NCBI GenBank assembly: GCA_041674385.1
Contig: JBAYVU010000002.1
Location: 62,001 to 126,000, forward strand
Source: JACRAR01 sp041674385
Lineage (GTDB): Bacteria > Pseudomonadota > Gammaproteobacteria > Burkholderiales > Rhodocyclaceae
DNA: 64,000 nucleotides
Direction of reading: 5' to 3'
Part shown: positions 59,755-64,000 of the stretch, one piece after another
Numbering within the stretch: position 1 is the stretch's first letter
Layout of the letters: every line of letters starts with the position of its first letter
Position numbers and translations under genes: made by a program
Notes under the pieces: generated by a model
Databases searched by the model: none
Seen by the model: the letters and a program-made list of their open reading frames with translations, nothing else
What the model was told of the DNA's origin: nothing

Positions 59755-60669
59755 ATGGGTTCAACTCTGCGTACGCTCCCTCCGCCGCAAGCAGGCACTG
59801 CAAGTATCGGATGCTCCGCGCGCAATATTCTGGGACTGTTCAAGCTGCGCATCGGCGTCGTCATCATGATTACCGCGATCGCCGGCTACGCCGTGACGCC
59901 GGGCTCGGCCTTGAGCGCCGTGCAGTTCACCGTACTCGCCCTGTCTGTGCTGATTTCCTCGGCCAGCGCAGGCGCCTTCAATCAATATGTCGAATTCGAG
60001 AGCGACCGGCTGATGGCGCGAACCCGTCACCGCGCCTTTCCGAGCGGCGCCTTGCGCCACACGCCAGCCTGGCTGGTGCCGATAATCCTGCTGCTGGTTG
60101 GCTCGGTGGCAGCCGCATGGTATGCACTGAATCCGCTGGCCGCTCTATTCGTGTTTCTCGGCGCTTTTTTCTATGCCGTGGTCTATACCGTCTGGCTAAA
60201 GCGGCGCAGCTGGCTCAACATCGTCATCGGCGGAATGGCGGGAAGTTTCGCGGTACTGGCCGGCGCAACCGCCGCAAGCCCCAGCCCCGGCATGCTGCCG
60301 TTACTGCTGGCGCTGGTGTTGTTCTTATGGACCCCGCCGCATTTCTGGAGCCTGGCGATCGCCAACCGCGACGACTACACGGCGGCGAATATCCCCATGC
60401 TGCCGGTGGTGGTGGGCGATGCCCGCGCCGCGCAAATCGTCTTCGTCAGCACGCTGCTGCTGGTCGGCGCATCGCTGCTGCCGGCATACTTCGGCGCGGG
60501 ACTGATCTACCTGCTCGGCGCACTGGTCGGCGGCGGCTATTTTATTTACAAGGCGTGGCAGCTAGCGCGCAAGCCCAGTCGCAAGACTGCCATGGGCTCG
60601 TTCTTCGCGTCGCTGCTGCAGCTGAGCTTGTTGCTCGCGACAGCGATGATCGACGCGCTGATCCGCTAG
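59755..60669 (+). CDS. ctaB: Protoheme IX farnesyltransferase (heme O synthase)
   Basis: 304 residues from the ATG at 59755 (AAAGGAA upstream). The UbiA-family motifs are 'ASAGAFNQYVEFESDRLMAR' (N-x3-E-x2-D) with 'TRHRAFPSGALRH', and 'YTVWLKRRSWLNIVIGGMAG' with 'WTPPHFWSLAIANRDDYTAA'. About nine membrane helices. It adds the farnesyl group to heme B, giving heme O, the precursor of heme A. Its place directly after the catalytic subunit indicates that the heme-copper enzyme uses farnesylated heme rather than the heme B of cNOR/qNOR. Confidence 0.93.
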   Translation: MGSTLRTLPPPQAGTASIGCSARNILGLFKLRIGVVIMITAIAGYAVTPGSALSAVQFTVLALSVLISSASAGAFNQYVEFESDRLMARTRHRAFPSGALRHTPAWLVPIILLLVGSVAAAWYALNPLAALFVFLGAFFYAVVYTVWLKRRSWLNIVIGGMAGSFAVLAGATAASPSPGMLPLLLALVLFLWTPPHFWSLAIANRDDYTAANIPMLPVVVGDARAAQIVFVSTLLLVGASLLPAYFGAGLIYLLGALVGGGYFIYKAWQLARKPSRKTAMGSFFASLLQLSLLLATAMIDALIR

Positions 60670-60679
60670 CGGACAAACC

Positions 60680-61501
60680 GTGCCCCGGAAACTCGCGCTG
60701 CTGGCTTGTCTTTGTCTAATTCATGGGCCGGCGTCCGCCCATTCGAGCGGGGATGTGCCGGGAACTGTTGCCTTCGATCAGTCCGCTGCGCTGCGCGTCA
60801 GCCAGGCTGCGGTCGGACGAACCGTCGCCGACTACAGCTTGCTCGACCGCGCGGGGCGACCGGTAAAACTGTCGGGCTACCGCGGCAAACCGTTGCTGGT
60901 GAGTTTCATATACACCGGCTGCTTCCAAGTCTGTCCGACCACCACGCGGGCGCTGCAAAGCGCCGTCAAGACGGCACAGGACGCTTGGGGTTCGGATCAG
61001 TTCAATGTGATCAGCATCGGTTTCAACCAACCGGCGGACTCGCCGCTGGCGCTGCGTTCGTTTGCCGCCCAACACGGCATCGATTATCCCAATTGGGAGT
61101 TTCTCAGCCCGCCCGCCGCCATCGTTGCCGACCTGGCGCGCGACTTCGGCTTCAGCTATGTCGCCACGCCGGCGGGATTCGACCATCTCCTGCAAGTCAC
61201 CGTGGTGGATGCCCAGGGCAAAATATACCGCCAGATTTACGGCGACAATTTCTCCAGTAACATGCTTGGCGAACCGCTCAAACAGCTCATCAGCGGCGCA
61301 CCTGTCGCCGACAAGACCAGCATTTCGGCGATCCTCAACCGGGTTCGCATCCTGTGCACGGTGTATGATCCGATCACCGGCGAGTACCGGATAAACAACG
61401 CCCTGTTTCTCGAAATCGCCGGCGGATTGACGTTTTTGATTTCGATCATCGGGTTTTTCCTGAACGAATGGCGTCAGCAAAGAAAGCTCTACCGCTCTTG
61501 A
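60680..61501 (+). CDS. SCO1/SenC copper chaperone with C-terminal membrane helix
   Basis: 273 residues from a GTG at 60680. The signal peptide ends near ASAHS (about 22). The thioredoxin-like domain has the copper site 'YTGCFQVCPTTTRALQS' (CxxxCP) and the distal His in 'AGFDHLLQVTVVD'. An unusual C-terminal helix ('EIAGGLTFLISIIGFFLNEW') anchors it, whereas most Sco proteins are anchored at the N-terminus. Sco proteins load or reduce the CuA site, matching the CuA subunit encoded upstream. Confidence 0.88.
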   Translation: MPRKLALLACLCLIHGPASAHSSGDVPGTVAFDQSAALRVSQAAVGRTVADYSLLDRAGRPVKLSGYRGKPLLVSFIYTGCFQVCPTTTRALQSAVKTAQDAWGSDQFNVISIGFNQPADSPLALRSFAAQHGIDYPNWEFLSPPAAIVADLARDFGFSYVATPAGFDHLLQVTVVDAQGKIYRQIYGDNFSSNMLGEPLKQLISGAPVADKTSISAILNRVRILCTVYDPITGEYRINNALFLEIAGGLTFLISIIGFFLNEWRQQRKLYRS

Positions 61502-61586
61502 TACGCGTCAATCCATTTTCGGCGGTGACTCGGTAGCATCGCCGCACCCTCAGAGTTTTCGCCAAACGCTTTCGCGTTGGCATGCA

Positions 61587-63140
61587 ATGACGATCAATTC
61601 CCTCGATGCGATACGCAACAACGGCCTGCTGGTTTTCCAGCGGATCGAGCGTGCCTTCGACCTGCCTTTCGGCAGCCTGCTCAACCCCTGGCGACAGCTT
61701 GGCGCGCTGGGCTTTTTGTGTTTTTGTCTGGTCGCGGCGACGGGCTGCTATCTGTTTGTCGCGATCGACACCTCCGCCAGCGAGGCCTATCGCTCGATCG
61801 ACCAGCTCAGCCGCCAGCAGTGGTATTTCGGCGGCGTATTGCGCAGTCTCCACCGTTACGCTGCGGATGCCTTCATTGCCCTTACCCTGCTGCATCTCAT
61901 CCGAGAGTTCCTGCTTGGCCGCTACGGCGGCTTTCGCCGCTTCTCCTGGCTGACCGGGATACCGCTGCTGTGGTTTGCTTATGCTTCCGGCATCGGTGGC
62001 TTCTGGCTGAATTGGGATCGGCTGGGCCAGTTGTCCGCCGTCGCCACCAGCGAGTGGCTGGATACCCTGCCGATCTTCGCTACGCCGCTGACGCGCAACT
62101 TTCTCTCCTTTGCCGCCGTCAGCGACCGGCTTTTCTCCTTGCTGGTGTTCGTCCACATCGGTGTGCCGCTGTTGCTGATCTTCGGCCTGTGGTTCCACGT
62201 TCAGCGCATCAACCATGCCGCGGTGTTCCCGCCGCGCGCGCTGACTCTCGGTACCTGCGCCGCACTGCTGGTGCTGGCGCTGGCCGTACCGGTGCTCAGC
62301 CAGGGCGAGGCCGATCTGGCCAGCCTGCCGGGAGCGCTGCGTTTCGACTGGTTCTACCTGTTTCCCCATGCGCTGATGTATGCCTCCTCGCCTGGCGCGT
62401 TGTGGTTGCTGGTTGCCGGCGTCACCCTGATCCTGTTCGTGCTGCCGTTCTTTCCGCTGTCCGCTCCGCCATCCCCCGTCGCCCGGGTCGATGCCGACAA
62501 CTGCAACGGCTGCCGGCGCTGCTTCGATGATTGTCCCTACGCCGCCATTGCGATGCTGCCCCATCCTGCCGGCAAACCCGGTCAGCAAGTGGCCGCGGTC
62601 CTGACGGAACGCTGCGCAAGTTGCGGGATATGCGCCGGTTCCTGTCCGTCCTCGACGCCGTTTCGCAACATGCGGACACTCGTCTCGGGCATAGACATGC
62701 CGCAATTGCCGGTCGACGCCTTGCGCCATGCGCTGCTGGAGAAACTGGCGGCTTTGGCGTGCAAACGCAAGATCGTCGTCTTCGGTTGCGACCACGGCGC
62801 CAAGCTGGAAACATTGGCAGCCGGGGATGTGGCATATATCAGCCTGCTTTGCGTCGGCATGTTGCCGCCGGCTTTCATCGAATACGCCTTGCGCGAGGGT
62901 GCGGCAGGGGTCTTGGTGACCGGGTGTCGCGAAAACGGCTGTGCCTTCCGCTTGGGCAGCCGCTGGACCGAACAGCGTCTGCTTGCCAGGCGCGAACCGC
63001 AATTGCGCAGCGCCGTGCCGTGCGAACAACTCTGCTTTGCCTGGGCCGATCCAGGCGAAGAAGCGGAGTTGCAGTCGGCGCTCGCAGCATTTCGTCGCCG
63101 CATTGCGGCTGAACCGGCCGGGAGGCATATTCATCAATGA
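61587..63140 (+). CDS. Cytochrome b / double [4Fe-4S] ferredoxin / MvhD-like fusion protein
   Basis: 517 residues in three parts. (1) A diheme cytochrome b-like membrane domain (about 1-290) with two His-x13-His pairs, His89/His103 ('SLHRYAADAFIALTLLHLIR') and His190/His204 ('FVHIGVPLLLIFGLWFHVQR'). (2) Two [4Fe-4S] motifs, 'CNGCRRCFDDCP' (306-317) and 'CASCGICAGSCP' (343-354). (3) An MvhD/HdrA-delta-like domain (about 390-490) with 'KIVVFGCDHG', 'LLCVGMLPPAF' and 'VTGCRENGC'. It could move electrons between quinol and cytoplasmic Fe-S or disulfide carriers. It overlaps the next gene by four bases. I know of no standard name. Confidence 0.85.
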   Translation: MTINSLDAIRNNGLLVFQRIERAFDLPFGSLLNPWRQLGALGFLCFCLVAATGCYLFVAIDTSASEAYRSIDQLSRQQWYFGGVLRSLHRYAADAFIALTLLHLIREFLLGRYGGFRRFSWLTGIPLLWFAYASGIGGFWLNWDRLGQLSAVATSEWLDTLPIFATPLTRNFLSFAAVSDRLFSLLVFVHIGVPLLLIFGLWFHVQRINHAAVFPPRALTLGTCAALLVLALAVPVLSQGEADLASLPGALRFDWFYLFPHALMYASSPGALWLLVAGVTLILFVLPFFPLSAPPSPVARVDADNCNGCRRCFDDCPYAAIAMLPHPAGKPGQQVAAVLTERCASCGICAGSCPSSTPFRNMRTLVSGIDMPQLPVDALRHALLEKLAALACKRKIVVFGCDHGAKLETLAAGDVAYISLLCVGMLPPAFIEYALREGAAGVLVTGCRENGCAFRLGSRWTEQRLLARREPQLRSAVPCEQLCFAWADPGEEAELQSALAAFRRRIAAEPAGRHIHQ

Positions 63141-63652
63141 GCGCAACATCGACAAAACCGCTGGCGTGGATAGGACAGGGACTCCTGTATGCCCTGTTCG
63201 CGCTGTTCATCGGCTATTTTTCAGCCGCCCCGGAATATCGGCACATGGCGCCGGAGATGGCGCTGATCAAGCTGAGTTTCACGCATCACGGCAAGCGCGT
63301 AGCGGATTGCTTGCAGCGCACGCCGGAACAACTCGCCAAGCTGCCGCCCAACATGCGCGCACCGATGCAATGCCAGCGCGAGCGCTCCCCCGTCACCATC
63401 GAGGTCGACGTGGACGGTCATCCGGCTTATCGGCATGTCGCCGAACCCGCCGGCCTGTCGAAAGACGGCGCCTCGGCGGTGTATCAACGCCTGCCGCTGC
63501 TCGCGGGAGAACACCGGCTCGCCGTGCGCCTGAAGGACGACGCGCGCAGCGGCGGCTTCGATTACACGCGCGATGCAGTCCTGAACCTGAAACCCGGCCA
63601 GGTGCTGGTGATCGACTTCAATGCGGAAAAAGGCGGGATCACTTTGCTATGA
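63137..63652 (+). CDS. Membrane-anchored protein of unknown function in the heme-copper operon
   Basis: 171 residues. One N-terminal helix ('WIGQGLLYALFALFIGYFSA') and an exported domain with 'EMALIKLSFTHHGKRVADCL' and 'APMQCQRERSPVTIEVDVDG', giving two Cys about 40 residues apart and several His that could bind metal. The C-terminal part is beta-rich ('LPLLAGEHRLAVRLKDDARS', 'DAVLNLKPGQVLVIDFNAEK'). It overlaps the genes before and after by four bases each, so it is translated together with the cytochrome b fusion and the next membrane protein. It may be an assembly or copper-delivery factor; the family is not recognised. Confidence 0.75.
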   Translation: MSATSTKPLAWIGQGLLYALFALFIGYFSAAPEYRHMAPEMALIKLSFTHHGKRVADCLQRTPEQLAKLPPNMRAPMQCQRERSPVTIEVDVDGHPAYRHVAEPAGLSKDGASAVYQRLPLLAGEHRLAVRLKDDARSGGFDYTRDAVLNLKPGQVLVIDFNAEKGGITLL

Positions 63653-64000
63653 GCGCTCCGATGAATCCTTCGAACACCTACGCGCCGCCGCCCCCCGCCA
63701 GCCTGTCCGCCACCAGCTATCAGCTAGCGGTGCCGGACGGCGCACAGCTTGAGCTGGTGCGCCGCTGGCTGTGGCTCGGTGTGCTTTCATTGATCGGTTC
63801 GGGCGTGTTCTCGGTGCTGTTGGTGCTCTCGCGCACGCCGGGTTTGCAAAGCCTGTTCCCGGTGGCCGATTTCTTTCACGTCGCCCTGGTGGTCCATGTC
63901 GACCTTTCCGTGCTGGTCTGGTTTGTCGCACTGGCGGGGACGCTTTGGAGCATCAACTGCCCGGCGCGTGGCCTGGCGCTGGGAAAGTCCGCTTGGTGGC
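63649..64000 (+). CDS. Second heme-copper subunit I-like membrane protein, cut by window edge
   Basis: The first 117 residues are visible; the frame runs off the edge. After a Pro-rich N-terminus ('MSAPMNPSNTYAPPPPASLS') come a first membrane helix ('WLWLGVLSLIGSGVFSVLLV') and a second with 'FFHVALVVHVDLSVLVWFVA'. The His-Val-Asp-Leu in helix II resembles the low-spin heme-binding helix of heme-copper oxidase subunit I. It overlaps the preceding stop (ATGA). Without the rest, CuB ligands and the Tyr position cannot be checked, so oxidase, NO reductase or a non-catalytic homologue are all open. Confidence 0.65.
   Translation, partial: MSAPMNPSNTYAPPPPASLSATSYQLAVPDGAQLELVRRWLWLGVLSLIGSGVFSVLLVLSRTPGLQSLFPVADFFHVALVVHVDLSVLVWFVALAGTLWSINCPARGLALGKSAWW

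Noticed and set aside
61446..63155. Complement-strand frame of 569 codons
   Set aside because: Gln/Arg-rich shadow of the cytochrome b / ferredoxin / MvhD fusion.
1..64000. CRISPR array, insertion sequence with transposase, phage genes, rRNA or tRNA genes
   Set aside because: No regularly spaced repeats, transposase or phage structural genes, rRNA or complete tRNA cloverleaf were seen. The only T-arm-like sequence with CCA belongs to the permuted tmRNA.

Overview
The window is GC-rich, densely coded bacterial DNA. The gene set fits a denitrifying, probably sulfur-oxidising betaproteobacterium of the Rhodocyclales / Nitrosomonadales type. The evidence is cytochrome cd1 nitrite reductase (nirS), NsrR and NnrS, a DsrE/TusA/SQR-like sulfur module, an Rnf complex, the tmRNA tag ANDERFALAA, and a circularly permuted tmRNA gene. 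The species cannot be named from sequence alone.

Layout. 1-4.3 kb: Sel1-repeat, S24-type, hydroxypyruvate isomerase and HDOD genes, then a decayed AMP-binding gene. 4.3-7.5 kb: proton-translocating transhydrogenase pntAB behind an FNR-type promoter. 7.6-13.3 kb: dinD, a LOV/PAS-GGDEF-EAL protein, rhlE, a lipoprotein and a MarR regulator. 13.5-18.3 kb: ugpB-ugpQ, then the sulfur module DsrE-like / TusA-like / SQR-like / DUF1641. 18.4-20.5 kb: YafJ-type amidotransferase and PilZ-HDOD. 20.5-23.7 kb: a nitric-oxide-response locus with nsrR, an NsrR operator, a cysteine-less DsrC-like protein, an FmdE-like protein and nnrS. 24-26.7 kb: a degenerate HD-GYP protein and Pit phosphate transport. 26.9-30.9 kb: cobalamin riboswitch with btuB-btuC-btuD. 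31-37.6 kb: DUF748 protein, permuted ssrA, tex and a YceH-type gene. 37.7-44.9 kb: a candidate structured RNA, then apbE and rnfCDGE-A-B, with a 273-bp inverted-repeat element between rnfE and rnfA. 45-48.6 kb: btuF, a QueG-like Fe-S protein and cobQ. 48.7-50.9 kb: two tandem heme A synthase-like genes. 51-64 kb: TonB receptor, nirF, nirS, nirM, then an operon around an unusual heme-copper enzyme that runs off the right edge.

How the parts fit. The right third looks like a nitrite-to-nitrous-oxide respiratory module. NirS would make NO from nitrite. The heme-copper subunit I at 57949-59649 keeps all metal-ligand histidines but has Gln where oxidases have the cross-linked Tyr, so it is best read as a CuA-containing, eNOR-like NO reductase rather than an oxidase. 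The heme O synthase and Sco copper chaperone in its operon, and the two CtaA-like genes nearby, would supply cofactors. The operon also encodes a cytochrome b / two [4Fe-4S] / MvhD-like fusion that I do not recognise as a standard partner. Promoters for the TonB receptor, nirS and the heme-copper operon share a 14-bp box exactly 22 bp upstream of a -10 element, and pntAB has a related, more canonical FNR box. This points to one Crp/Fnr-family regulon joining nitrite/NO respiration, receptor-mediated uptake and NADPH balance.

Limits. Family names come from reading motifs and recalling families. No similarity search, structure prediction or expression data was available. Starts were chosen from ribosome-binding sites and family-typical N-termini.
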